A stretch of DNA of 64,000 nucleotides from Clostridiales bacterium (GCA_016342415.1 JAEIOD010000006.1:1-64000); one strand, 5' to 3'. Positions 26,678 through 35,350 are shown, numbered from the stretch's first letter. The notes: generated by a model not told the origin, from the letters alone. A program made the numbers and translations.

Positions 26678-27457
26678 ATGAAAAACAATTATCTAATCAA
26701 TGAAATTCATAACATTAAAAAAGAACATCCTTCTGTCTTAATCTCAGTTGTGGGTGCTGGCGGGAAAACTACAACGGTATTTCAACTGGCAAATCAACTT
26801 AAAAAAGATGCTTCTATACTAGTAACTACTACCACAGCGATGTTTCATCCTCATGATAAAGTTGATTACATCTACTATAAGACTTTACCAATTAAACACC
26901 ACAATAGTAACGAAGTGACTGCTCTCTTTGATAACTACAAAGAATCAAAGGATAAAGTAAGCGGCATTGAGGATCAGTTGGTGAATCAAATCACTCAAGA
27001 CAAAATATTTGATTACATTATAAATGAAGCTGATGGTGCAAGAAGAAGACCTCTTAAGTGTTATGCACCACACGAACCAGCCATACCTGAAACCAGTCAT
27101 ATTGTGTTGGTCGTTATAGGAGCAGATGCCATCGGTAAAGTATTATCAGAAAATATCGTTCACCGTATCGATCAATTTTGTGAAGTTGCAAAAATAAAAA
27201 TTGGTGACATCATTACAACGGATGCTTTGATAAATCTCCTGACTCATAAAAAAGGATTTTTAAAGGGTTTACCTAAAAATTCGTCTGTCTATGTCTTGAT
27301 CAATAAATCACTAAGTCATCCTGTTGATTTTGATAAAGTGATGTTTTCAAATAAAATATTCTCAATAACCAATCGTTATCAAGCCATTATATTTTCAGAG
27401 ATGATGACCTTTGAACTTGATGCGGTTTTCGAAAACAATTATAACGACTCTCGTTAA
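26678..27457 (+). CDS. yqeC: YqeC, selenium cofactor biosynthesis protein
   Basis: YqeC-family proteins occur with yqeB and selenium-dependent molybdenum hydroxylases and are thought to take part in making the selenium cofactor. The product (259 residues from this start) has a P-loop VVGAGGKTTT near the N-terminus, the strand LVTTTTAMFHP, and the family hallmark INEADGARRRPLKCYAPHEPAIP followed by VIGADAIG. The start is uncertain: ATG at 26678 has a weak GGGA upstream, and an in-frame ATG at 26660 has none. Convergent with the YD-like gene across a shared terminator. Confidence 0.85.
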   Translation: MKNNYLINEIHNIKKEHPSVLISVVGAGGKTTTVFQLANQLKKDASILVTTTTAMFHPHDKVDYIYYKTLPIKHHNSNEVTALFDNYKESKDKVSGIEDQLVNQITQDKIFDYIINEADGARRRPLKCYAPHEPAIPETSHIVLVVIGADAIGKVLSENIVHRIDQFCEVAKIKIGDIITTDALINLLTHKKGFLKGLPKNSSVYVLINKSLSHPVDFDKVMFSNKIFSITNRYQAIIFSEMMTFELDAVFENNYNDSR

Positions 27458-27467
27458 TTTTATAAAA

Positions 27468-27499
27468 AAAACAGCCTTCTATGAAAAGTAGGCTGTTTT
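27468..27499. terminator. Bidirectional terminator
   Basis: AAAACAGCCT (27468-27477) pairs with AGGCTGTTTT (27490-27499). It lies between convergent genes. Confidence 0.85.
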
Positions 27500-27505
27500 A
27501 TCAGT

Positions 27506-28012
27506 TCAATAAGTTTTGTTTAGATTTATCGTATTGATCAGTAGACTGTCTTCATCATATTGATACTCTTCTTTTATACCTTTAGAATCTTCATAGTAAA
27601 TAAGATTATTCTTTTGGTCATACTTAGAGTTAGACCAATAACCATCTGAATCTTTGTAAGTCGTATTATTATTATTCTCAAAAGTTCTTGTTTCCCAGTA
27701 CCCATTTGAATCCTCATAATACACTAAATTATTCGATGAATCATAATCGTGTTTTTCCCAATACCCTCTAGAATCTTCATGGTATATCTTATTCCCTCTT
27801 ATATCGTATTCATTCTTAGCCCAATAACTTTCACTATTTAAGTATTCAAAGTACACTTCATTACCACTCTTGTCATAAATCCATTTTTCCCAATGACCTT
27901 CTGAGTTTTCATAATAGATTTTATTACCATTTTGATCATATGCAACTTTCTCGTTTTCTGAGTTATATTCAAGGGCATCTAAATCTACGCCTTGCCACAC
28001 GTTCTTTGTCAT
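27506..28012 (-). CDS. Tandem YD-like repeat protein
   Basis: The 168-residue protein is made almost entirely of about six repeats of 20 to 23 residues following the pattern YD-x2-GN-x-(I/V)-Y-(Y/F/H)-E-(D/N)-S-x-GYWE. Aromatic positions (Tyr, Trp) and the YD pair are the best kept; the fifth unit is the most degenerate, opening FENNNN. The pattern is close to Rhs/YD and MORN-like (YwqK) beta-hairpin repeats. There is no signal peptide or membrane segment, so it is probably cytoplasmic. A strong AAAGGAG site supports the start. Its function is not known; it has no toxin domain. Confidence 0.7.
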   Translation of the reverse strand: MTKNVWQGVDLDALEYNSENEKVAYDQNGNKIYYENSEGHWEKWIYDKSGNEVYFEYLNSESYWAKNEYDIRGNKIYHEDSRGYWEKHDYDSSNNLVYYEDSNGYWETRTFENNNNTTYKDSDGYWSNSKYDQKNNLIYYEDSKGIKEEYQYDEDSLLINTINLNKTY

Positions 28013-28674
28013 AAGTTACTCCTTTCTGATTATTAGGCTTTATATACAACGTATTATTTTTATTTTATTAAAAGATATTAAGCCTATACCCTGTTTTGAT
28101 ATCCTTAATTGAATAAATGAAAAAGTATGCTGAATTTATCCGAAAAACAAAAAAGAACTCAAAATTCTGGTTCCTTCAATAGAATTATTCAGTTAAGGTC
28201 TTATACAAGTTACTACAGAGATTGAGAGCTGATTCATCTTTTGAGTTGAAGCTGTTTCAGTCTGGCTCATTTCTGAATTTTCTGATGTCGCCTCGGTTTG
28301 ACTCTCATTGGTATTAAAAGAAGACTCGTCAGCGATATTTTCAACTGAATTTTCTATAGTTACTTTGAATTCATTGTTTGATCACATGCTAAAAGACTTA
28401 TACAAACTATAAAAATTATTGTTAATTTCTTTATCATATTACCCCCTTCTTTTATACTTGCATCTACTTTGTATTATCACAAACCATATATCTTCTCCAA
28501 ACCATCTGAATAAGAGCATTGTAGCCAATTGTTAATGTATTACAGTTGCTTAATGCAGTCAAAACAGTGACGAAAGAAAAATCTACAAAATAAAAACACC
28601 AATATAGTTGATGTTTCAGACTGTAGAAAATTAGATTTTATTTAATCCTTTTTTGATTCAATATATATATTATA
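28013..28674. other. Intergenic region containing a broken gene
   Basis: This 660-bp stretch contains the frameshifted lipoprotein gene at 28193-28437. The rest is AT-rich without support for a gene. Confidence 0.5.
28193..28437 (-). pseudogene. Frameshifted small lipoprotein gene
   Basis: A GGGGG site precedes ATG at 28437, and the frame gives MIKKLTIIFIVCISLLAC, a textbook lipoprotein signal with lipobox LLAC, then stops after eight more residues. The next frame continues without a stop as EFKVTIENSVENIADESSFN and a Ser/Thr/Glu/Gln-rich tail to a TAA at 28193-28195. Adding one base near 28383 joins the two as CDQTNEFKVTIENSV. The intact protein would be about 80 residues, a small lipoprotein with a low-complexity hydrophilic tail. 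A sequencing error is the alternative. There is no recognisable domain. Confidence 0.55.
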
Positions 28675-29451
28675 TTAAAGTCTCTTTTGCACCATTTTAC
28701 TGACTCTATTACTTATGAAACGAAGTCTTGCTTTATCCACCATCTTCACTTTTGCTGGATAAAAATAATCAGAATCAAACCATCCGTTTTTAAGCCAGTA
28801 ATCATAATCTGCAGGATAGACGCTCTTTGAGTATCTATTCTTTGCCTGCCATTTTGTAAAATGAAAAAGTTCATTAAATTTAGGCTCTGGCATGCCCTCC
28901 ACTTTTAACTCATCGGCAAATTTCTGCGCTGCCTTTTTAAGTTTATTAGAAATCTTTAATTGATATGACACATTCTTCTTATAGGGAATAGCATATGCTC
29001 CTAATGTACCAACCGTTCTCATACCCATTGTATTTAAAATATATGTCATATATTTACCCGTAAGAGTTGCACCGCCAAGATCTGTGCTTGCAAAGAATAC
29101 AGCAGGTTTACCAATAAGTGACGGTCGATGGTAAAGATAGGTAATACGGTCCAAAAAGGTTTTTAATTGTCCAGAAATGTTCAAACCATAGACTGGTGAT
29201 ATGAAGACTACTCCATCTGCAACTTTCATCTTCTCAACAATCATCTGAACATCATCTTTACATGGACAAGCCGTTTCACCAACTTTAAAACACACTGTAC
29301 ATCCTCTACAATATTCAATTCTATTATAAGACAGATGCACTGTTTCAAAAGCATAACCCAGAGTACTGAAGTTCGTTTTAAAGGTATCTAGAAGATCTAT
29401 TCCGGTTCCCTTTTTTCTATGACTACCTGAAATAACCAAAATCTTTTTCAA
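28675..29451 (-). CDS. Flavodoxin-type NADPH-dependent FMN reductase
   Basis: The product (258 residues) starts MKKILVISGSHRKKGTG, the phosphate-binding loop of flavodoxin-fold reductases. A cysteine motif, CRGCTVCFKVGETACPCKDD, follows as in iron-sulfur flavoproteins and related quinone reductases, and then SPVYGLNISGQLKTFLDR, a family signature. I choose the TTG at 29451 because GAGGAGG lies six bases upstream and it gives the family-typical N-terminus; the in-frame ATG at 29466 overlaps that site. It directly follows the tetR gene, overlapping its end in the longer reading, so TetR probably controls it. Substrate is unknown. Confidence 0.8.
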   Translation of the reverse strand: MKKILVISGSHRKKGTGIDLLDTFKTNFSTLGYAFETVHLSYNRIEYCRGCTVCFKVGETACPCKDDVQMIVEKMKVADGVVFISPVYGLNISGQLKTFLDRITYLYHRPSLIGKPAVFFASTDLGGATLTGKYMTYILNTMGMRTVGTLGAYAIPYKKNVSYQLKISNKLKKAAQKFADELKVEGMPEPKFNELFHFTKWQAKNRYSKSVYPADYDYWLKNGWFDSDYFYPAKVKMVDKARLRFISNRVSKMVQKRL

Positions 29452-29452
29452 T

Positions 29453-30079
29453 TTATGCCTCCTCATCAGTCATTGCTGACTTAATCATATTAACAGCTTT
29501 AATAGAGAGTTCTTTAAGCGCATTAATATGTAACTCCTCACTAGATAAGTTTTCGTTGTCTTGAAGTAACCATTGATTTATCGTAATTGTCATATTGAAA
29601 TGGATGCTGAATAGAAACTCTTTTGGTAAATCTGTTCTTATATAACCATGCTTATAACCGTATTCAAATATATCGTTAAAGCCTTTCATAAGTTTATTTC
29701 GACCTTCCAACTCAATTGCATCTTTAGATAAAAGTACCCTCTGAAAGAGTTTCATATATCTAGGATGGGTAATATTGAGTTCAAAACGTTTTAAAACAAG
29801 TTCAGTTATGCCTTCCCAATAGCCATATGTTTCAAATAACGTTTCTATTTCACCAAAAAGGTTCCATAGTTCTCTTTGGGCATAATCCAGTGTTGTATTA
29901 AAAAGGTCTTCTTTGTCTTGGAAGTAATAATAAAGAGCGCCTGCACTTAAACCAGCATTTTTACTAATTTTATTTATAGAAGCAACTTTGAAACTGTTTT
30001 CGATAAAAGCATCTAAAGCAGTTTCTAATATAATGGTTTTCTTTTCTTCATTTACTTGATCAAATCTGCTAAATGGCAT
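29453..30079 (-). CDS. TetR-family repressor
   Basis: The 208-residue protein has an N-terminal TetR helix-turn-helix (ALDAFIENSFKVASINKISKNAGLSAGALYYYFQDKEDLF) and a helical ligand-binding C-terminus. It is followed directly by a flavodoxin-type reductase gene, the likely target. A GGAGG site precedes the ATG. Upstream, the minus-strand leader contains repeated TGAATA/TTGAATG words near 30105-30120 that could be an operator, but no clean dyad is visible. Confidence 0.85.
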   Translation of the reverse strand: MPFSRFDQVNEEKKTIILETALDAFIENSFKVASINKISKNAGLSAGALYYYFQDKEDLFNTTLDYAQRELWNLFGEIETLFETYGYWEGITELVLKRFELNITHPRYMKLFQRVLLSKDAIELEGRNKLMKGFNDIFEYGYKHGYIRTDLPKEFLFSIHFNMTITINQWLLQDNENLSSEELHINALKELSIKAVNMIKSAMTDEEA

Positions 30080-30224
30080 CTGTTCCTCCTTTTGAACACC
30101 TATTCAAAATATACATTCAAATTATAACTCATTTCTCACTATTGTCAAGATAAACTTCTACAGTCTATTTTCCCTCGCCTATTTTGAAGCACTAAAAGAT
30201 GATTATACTAGTGTAACAAAAATC

Positions 30225-30270
30225 AAAACTATAGAAAACAACATATCGTTTTGCTGGTTTCTATAGTTTT
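30225..30270 (-). terminator. Terminator after the DUF2177 gene
   Basis: AAAACTATAGAAA (30225-30237) and TTTCTATAGTTTT (30258-30270) are exact complements. It ends the minus-strand DUF2177 gene. Confidence 0.8.
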
Positions 30271-30278
30271 CCTATTCA

Positions 30279-30680
30279 TTAATTAAATATATCTAAAACA
30301 AAAAATGTAATCATCGATACAAGACCTCCTAATGCAGTCCCCCATATCAGATCAATTATTGTTATTACCACCGGCCAATCCTTTAGGGTTGCTAGATTGG
30401 TTAAATCATAAGTTGCATATGTTACAAATCCAAAAAACATACCAACCCATAAAGCATATCGCCAACTGCCTTTTGCTTGTGCTGGATTAATGACAAAGAA
30501 CACCAAACCGACAATAAATATTAAGTAAAATATTATTGCTGCCCACCAATTTGGTTTTGAACTCATGATGAACCCTAATTTGTTCTGATACAATTTTTTA
30601 GCAACAAGAGCCAACCATAAAATATCAACACTAAAAAATACAATCAATGCAACCATATATGTTCTTATATGACCTAACAT
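30279..30680 (-). CDS. DUF2177 family membrane protein
   Basis: The 133-residue protein has four hydrophobic segments and the family-like segments FFSVDILWLALVAKKLY, FFGFVTYATYDLTNLATLKDWP and DLIWGTALGG. DUF2177 proteins are small bacterial membrane proteins of unknown function. The gene follows uvsE by 12 bases in the same direction and has GGAGGAG upstream, so the two are probably co-transcribed. The pairing with a DNA-repair gene recalls light or UV-stress clusters, but no function can be assigned. Confidence 0.78.
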   Translation of the reverse strand: MLGHIRTYMVALIVFFSVDILWLALVAKKLYQNKLGFIMSSKPNWWAAIIFYLIFIVGLVFFVINPAQAKGSWRYALWVGMFFGFVTYATYDLTNLATLKDWPVVITIIDLIWGTALGGLVSMITFFVLDIFN

Positions 30681-30692
30681 AACTCCTCCTTC

Positions 30693-31592
30693 TTATTGAC
30701 TATGGCTCAAATCTGCCATCAATTTCAGTGCTGCAAACTCTTTCTTTTTGGCTTCTACCATAACATCCACTGAATGAACTGAATATATATCTGATAAAAT
30801 TCGACTGTCATCTACCGAGATATAATCATGATGTCGTCTATCCTTTATATCCGTTTTACCCGAACTTATATGCATTTTTGGTGTTTGGCCTTGCCAAGTA
30901 TTTTCAATATGCTGAATCAAGTCATTTGTAACTTTAACACCACTCAGACATCGGTGGTGGTGATAATCAAATACAACTTTTACACCCGTTAGCTCCGATA
31001 TCTCAAGTACATCAAAAATAGTGTACGATTTATCATCATTTTCAATTCTAATTAAATATTTGATTTCATCACTAAGTAAACGATACTGATTGATAAATCT
31101 TTTTCTTGATTCTACTTTATCACCATAAACACCACCTACGTGTATGATCAAATCACTGCCTCCCATCAAACTCAGAAGTTTTTCATGATACTCTAAGTAA
31201 CTGATACTCGCCTTAACAACTTTTTCTCGAGGACTGTTGAGTACTGTAAATTGATCGGGGTGCATAGAGAGCCTTATTTGATTCATCATTACAAATTCAT
31301 TGATAGATCTTAAACGGTCTAAAATTTCATCATCATAAAACCAACGCCAATCATCTAACTCAAGAATATCTCTGTGGGTAACTAAAGGCATCAAATCACT
31401 GGTGGCTCTATACATGAATATATTATTTTCTATATTCCAATTTAATATGTTATAGGTCAACTCCAGATTATGAAGTATGATTGTTCTTAAATATTTAATT
31501 CCTTTTTCCTTTATGGTTTTTAAGCGACAACTTTTAAATGTTTCCGGTTTAAAATGTTCATTAATACATGCGTATCCAACTTTATTAATCAT
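30693..31592 (-). CDS. uvsE: UV DNA damage endonuclease UvsE
   Basis: UvsE (UVDE) nicks DNA 5' to UV photoproducts and starts an alternative excision repair. The 299-residue protein has a TIM-barrel layout with family motifs: NLELTYNILNWNIENNIFMYRATSDLMP, RLSMHPDQFTVLNSP, IIHVGGVYGDK and IENDDKSYT, which contain the His, Glu and Asp metal ligands. Length fits the bacterial enzyme. An AAAGGATGA site precedes the ATG. It is followed by the DUF2177 gene. Confidence 0.92.
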   Translation of the reverse strand: MINKVGYACINEHFKPETFKSCRLKTIKEKGIKYLRTIILHNLELTYNILNWNIENNIFMYRATSDLMPLVTHRDILELDDWRWFYDDEILDRLRSINEFVMMNQIRLSMHPDQFTVLNSPREKVVKASISYLEYHEKLLSLMGGSDLIIHVGGVYGDKVESRKRFINQYRLLSDEIKYLIRIENDDKSYTIFDVLEISELTGVKVVFDYHHHRCLSGVKVTNDLIQHIENTWQGQTPKMHISSGKTDIKDRRHHDYISVDDSRILSDIYSVHSVDVMVEAKKKEFAALKLMADLSHSQ

Positions 31593-31700
31593 ATGTCATC
31601 CTTTAATAGTCTATACTCTTCATTATGAACCATTAAATCATAGGAGTACCCAATTTCTACACCTACAATGTGTTACGGCAATAATCATACTATTTTTTCA

Positions 31701-32675
31701 TCAAAGGTTATCTTTGGATTTCTTTTTTATAATCCCAAATACACTTTGACCTAGAAATACAATTGCAAATACTACTCCATATTCAATGATCGGAATCCAA
31801 GTAATCTGATGAATATCCTGAAGTGTTTTACCAGCAAGCTCTCCACCAAAAACGAAAAGGGCTCCAATAAGATATAATACTTGAATTCCGGTTCTATAAA
31901 ATGTTTTCAATTTCAAACTATATATTTGAGTAAAAACAGCTATAAATGCAAAACCAAATCCGAACATCGGCCACATGTTATTCGCTTGACCAACTGCAAC
32001 AGTGGTTCCATGAAACAAGACTATTATTTCAAGTATAAAACCCCAAGTTCGATTGCCATGAATTTTAGTTTTAGCAAATGATGCTTGTATAAAGAGTAAA
32101 AACATATATAAAAATCCGACTAAATGGCCACTCGTACTAACCATAGGATGATACCAGAAGGTATAAGTGATTGCCCATGCAATATAATAGCCATGATACC
32201 TCAAAATAAAATTTTGAATGTCTTTGAAACCTTTAACTTTTTTTCCTAAGAATATACCTCTTCTTCTATTTTCCATAATAAGAATCAAAACAAGCATACC
32301 AATTACTGAACCTTGTGACGAAAAGACTGGTACATCCTGAGCCAAACCATCATACCAAATATGGGTTTGTAGAAAATGTAACAGTATAAAAACTAAATTC
32401 ATAATAAGCAATCTTTTATTCCACTCAGTTTTATTTTCTTTGTCATTTTTAATTTTATATATGCCATACCACAAAAAAAGTTGATGTAAAATATAACCTG
32501 TCCATGCTGTCATTCTAGGTAACCATTCTTTGGTTGGTAACTTCCAATAATACCAACTGGCTCCTTTATCTTCTAACAAGACAATCTTCTCCAACGAACC
32601 TCCAAAAGCAGAAGTAATTAAAATCAAACAGGCTGCTACAACTAAACTCGATATAAACCACTTTTTCTCTTTCAT
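31701..32675 (-). CDS. Polytopic membrane protein, unknown family
   Basis: The 324-residue protein has about nine hydrophobic segments, a basic lysine-rich C-terminus and several conserved-looking aromatic and His-containing loops (for example RYHGYYIAWAITYTFWYHP). A GAGGG site lies upstream of the ATG. The gene is 108 bases before uvsE in the same direction and may share its transcript. I do not recognise a family and see no catalytic motif or signal peptide that would reveal its role. Confidence 0.65.
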   Translation of the reverse strand: MKEKKWFISSLVVAACLILITSAFGGSLEKIVLLEDKGASWYYWKLPTKEWLPRMTAWTGYILHQLFLWYGIYKIKNDKENKTEWNKRLLIMNLVFILLHFLQTHIWYDGLAQDVPVFSSQGSVIGMLVLILIMENRRRGIFLGKKVKGFKDIQNFILRYHGYYIAWAITYTFWYHPMVSTSGHLVGFLYMFLLFIQASFAKTKIHGNRTWGFILEIIVLFHGTTVAVGQANNMWPMFGFGFAFIAVFTQIYSLKLKTFYRTGIQVLYLIGALFVFGGELAGKTLQDIHQITWIPIIEYGVVFAIVFLGQSVFGIIKKKSKDNL

Positions 32676-32856
32676 CTGCCCTCATTCCCTCTCTAGTAAT
32701 TCCCTGAATCTTCTCTTAAATCCAAATTCTTTTGCTATTTTTATACCCCAATTATGACACGCTAAAAGTTTTTCCAATATTAGTCATTATGTTTTAACCA
32801 GCATTTATGAAACTCATTAAAGCATGGGATGAAGAAATATTTGGTAATAACGATTA

Positions 32857-32885
32857 AAAACCAGTAAGTTCAACTCACTGGTTTT
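32857..32885. terminator. Intrinsic terminator without an intact gene
   Basis: AAAACCAGT (32857-32865) pairs with ACTGGTTTT (32877-32885). It lies directly after the stop of a 16-codon plus-strand fragment and downstream of the FAH-family gene on the minus strand, and could serve either. Confidence 0.7.
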
Positions 32886-32955
32886 AATCGTCTATTTGGA
32901 TTTCTGTATATTACCATGATGATGGCTTATGAATTTGAAACCACGAGTTCATCTT

Positions 32956-33066
32956 TTAGTCAAGTGCTGATTGTCTCTTGCTAATAAACTCTTGTAATAC
33001 GATATGAAGATGAGGCACTTCTATACCGTACTTTTCATCACAACAAATAACTTGTGATGAAATCAT
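32956..33066 (-). other. Possible small Cys-containing frame downstream of the FAH gene
   Basis: An open minus-strand frame runs from an ATG at 33066 to a TAA at 32956-32958 (36 residues, MISSQVICCDEKYGIEVPHL and on). It is open a little further upstream with more cysteines (IDCCDHLNC). There is no ribosome binding site before the ATG. It may be the remnant of a longer gene or chance; I would not call it a gene without homologues. Confidence 0.2.
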
Positions 33067-33098
33067 TTCAAGACAGTTCAAATGATCACAACAGTCAA

Positions 33099-34100
33099 TT
33101 ACTCTATTTTATTTGTTAAAGTTCCTATCCCATCAATTTCTACACTGATAACATCACCAGAATTCAGTAAATAAGAATTCTCCATACCACAACAATTTGG
33201 TATCGTACCAGATCCCATGAATTCTCCTGCGTAAACACGTTCACCCTTAGAGGCATATGCTACAGCGCTTCCTAATGAATGATAGAACTCGTTGAGTTGT
33301 CCTTCTGTAATCAACTCGCCATTGATTACAACTCTAGCTTTCAATTCATCAATTTTAGGAAATATCTCATCTGATGTAACAACAACAGTTGAAATTGCAT
33401 TTGCAAAATCCTTTGATTTACATGGTCCAAAACCAGTTAGCTTCATTTCATCTAACTGTACGTTTCGAGCACTAAAATCATTGAATACACAAAAGGCACC
33501 TATTGCATTTAATCCTTCTAATTCTGTTGCATCCATCACGTCGCTTGTTATAATCATGCCTAATTCCAGCTCATAATCCTTCAATGTTGCATATTGAGGA
33601 AATTTTATGGTTTCACCATGACCAACAAATGACATGACACTTCCTTTATAGTAAATTGGATTATCATACCAATCTTTTTGAGGTTTTAACTTAGGGAACG
33701 TTTTATCAGTCAGTTTTTCATAAGTTTTTACAAGCGGCCACATTTTTGGCATCATACGTTTGACGAATCCTCTCGAACTGTTGATTACATGTTTTTCAGA
33801 AAGCATAAAGTCTCTGTATTGTAATGGCTTAAAAGGAATTACATCATATCCCTCGTTATCAAGAGTTAATCCCGCATTATAAGCGGTTCTGATTATCTCA
33901 TAAAGTTTTGTTTCTAGGTACTTTCTAGTTTTTAGAAATCCAATTAAGTCATCACTAACATTTTGAAGTGCTGTTCTTTCTTTAGATCCATCATCAGGCA
34001 CAGCTTCTAGCAATGAGTTGAAGCATATCCATTCTTCCTCATGTAAGACACATAATGAGTAGACGTCCTTATTCTTTAACTTTATTCGTTTTAACTTCAT
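33099..34100 (-). CDS. Fumarylacetoacetate hydrolase (FAH) family protein
   Basis: FAH-family enzymes cut or decarboxylate beta-keto or diketo acids at a Mg or Ca site. The 333-residue protein has the family core: YYKGSVMSFVGHGETI, a metal-site ELELG segment (DYELELGMII), and NDFSARNVQLDEMKLTGFGPCKSKDFANAIS, ending with GSGTIPNCCG. The ATG at 34100 follows GAGGTG by eight bases; the TTG two codons earlier is less likely. It lies 132 bases after the 6-oxocamphor-hydrolase-like gene in the same direction, so the two probably act in one pathway that cleaves cyclic or linear diketones. Substrate is not visible. Confidence 0.85.
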   Translation of the reverse strand: MKLKRIKLKNKDVYSLCVLHEEEWICFNSLLEAVPDDGSKERTALQNVSDDLIGFLKTRKYLETKLYEIIRTAYNAGLTLDNEGYDVIPFKPLQYRDFMLSEKHVINSSRGFVKRMMPKMWPLVKTYEKLTDKTFPKLKPQKDWYDNPIYYKGSVMSFVGHGETIKFPQYATLKDYELELGMIITSDVMDATELEGLNAIGAFCVFNDFSARNVQLDEMKLTGFGPCKSKDFANAISTVVVTSDEIFPKIDELKARVVINGELITEGQLNEFYHSLGSAVAYASKGERVYAGEFMGSGTIPNCCGMENSYLLNSGDVISVEIDGIGTLTNKIE

Positions 34101-34232
34101 GATCAATTCACCTCATTTAACTTTATTATTGTATAAAAATGTAGATACTCTACGGTCACTTAATTTCTGAAATTCATCTGGAAACCACTATTACACCTAG
34201 TTAGCATCCTGATTATTTCAGACTTGTTTTAC

Positions 34233-35144
34233 TTACTCAGCTTCAAATTTCATTCCATCTTGACGGCCTTCTTTCAAGAATGCGAATCTCTCTTCTTTTT
34301 CGATAATTGCTTCCATTTTTTCATCAGAATGACGCTCTTCAACTGCTAGATCTACATACATTTCCATACCAAAAGCACCATCTAAATCATCAACAATTCT
34401 TTGCTTCCATTTTCGACGGAATACTTGAGTTGTAATACGTCTTGTATGACGAGGTTGTGACATCAATCTATCTGCAATTTCATAAGCACGTGTTATCAAG
34501 TTATCTTTCGGAACAATTTCACTAACCATGCCCCAATCCAAAGCCTTTTTAGCATCAATCATTTCACCCATCCACATTGCATAAGTTCCTCTTCTTAAAC
34601 CACAAAGTTCCATAAAGCAACTGTGAATACCATCTCCAGGTACAAGGCCATATCCATAATGGTTATCAATGATGATTGCATCATCAGAACAAATAGCGAT
34701 ATCCATACATAAACCGATTTCTGAGTGGAAACCAAAACCTGGGAAAGCACAAATTGTTGGGAATTCAATATCATGAATTAAAGAAATCAGCATTTGTCTA
34801 CCATCATAGAACATATTTTCATAAGTTGCTTTTTCCTGATTACCACCATGATTAGGATCTTCTATTTGCGCCCAACTAGCAGTATCGAAACCTTGCATCC
34901 AGTTATTACCTTTAGCAGTAAAAATTAAAACTTCATTTTCAGGATCAGAACCAATAGTTCTGAATAACTGCCAGATCGCTCTATGAAGTTCTGCATTCCA
35001 TTGTACTTCGCCACCACATGTGTGCATACATACGAATAAAACACCGTCTTCTCTTCTTTCCATTTCGAAGTGACCTTTAAAAATTTCTTTGTAATCTTCA
35101 AATTTTGGTGTTGGGATCCAATTACCTAATGATTTGGTTTTCAT
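34233..35144 (-). CDS. Crotonase-family enzyme, 6-oxocamphor-hydrolase-like
   Basis: The 303-residue protein is an enoyl-CoA hydratase/isomerase-fold member. The segment VPGDGIHSCFMELCGLRRGTYA...GEMIDAKKALDWGMVSE (from residue 168) closely resembles 6-oxocamphor hydrolase, a crotonase that cleaves a beta-diketone by a retro-Claisen reaction. PGDGIH is at 169-174 and an NHYGYG segment lies just before. Simple hydratase function is the alternative. The ATG at 35144 has AAAGGAG upstream; the frame opens at 35336 but that extension overlaps operator sites and is not coding. It is followed by the FAH gene and preceded by a TetR gene with matching palindromes. Confidence 0.82.
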   Translation of the reverse strand: MKTKSLGNWIPTPKFEDYKEIFKGHFEMERREDGVLFVCMHTCGGEVQWNAELHRAIWQLFRTIGSDPENEVLIFTAKGNNWMQGFDTASWAQIEDPNHGGNQEKATYENMFYDGRQMLISLIHDIEFPTICAFPGFGFHSEIGLCMDIAICSDDAIIIDNHYGYGLVPGDGIHSCFMELCGLRRGTYAMWMGEMIDAKKALDWGMVSEIVPKDNLITRAYEIADRLMSQPRHTRRITTQVFRRKWKQRIVDDLDGAFGMEMYVDLAVEERHSDEKMEAIIEKEERFAFLKEGRQDGMKFEAE

Positions 35145-35295
35145 ATTATTTTCTCCTTTTAGTTTGGTATCATTCTTCTTCTTACATAACATTATGTTTC
35201 TATTTGTCCATTTTGCGTCCCTCATTTTATACTTCATTGCACCTACTATATATTTTAGTGATACAAACGCAGCATAATTATCATCACCTCCTTTT

Positions 35296-35313
35296 ATTTG
35301 AACATGTTCAAAT
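35296..35313. promoter_or_regulatory. Operator candidate O1 (TetR)
   Basis: ATTTGAACATGTTCAAAT is an 18-bp perfect palindrome. The same core appears at 35351-35364 and, with one change, upstream of tetR at 36093-36108. Confidence 0.75.
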
Positions 35314-35350
35314 GACTTTAAAATAAAATCCGACAACCAGCATACAGTTG

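Larger units (their letters stand above)
32676..33098. other. Intergenic region with terminator and coding remnants
   Basis: This stretch holds a strong hairpin (32857-32885), a 16-codon plus-strand frame ending MKLIKAWDEEIFGNND right before it that looks like the tail of a lost gene, and a Cys-rich minus-strand frame at 32956-33066. None of these is secure as a gene. Confidence 0.4.

Noticed and set aside
32807-32857. 16-codon plus-strand frame before a terminator
   Set aside because: Too short to call a gene; kept only as a possible remnant in the description of the gap.
35145-35336. N-terminal extension of the crotonase or a short leader peptide with a GGAGGTG site
   Set aside because: The extension spans operator palindromes and has no conserved residues. 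The leader frame is six codons and no attenuator structure is visible.
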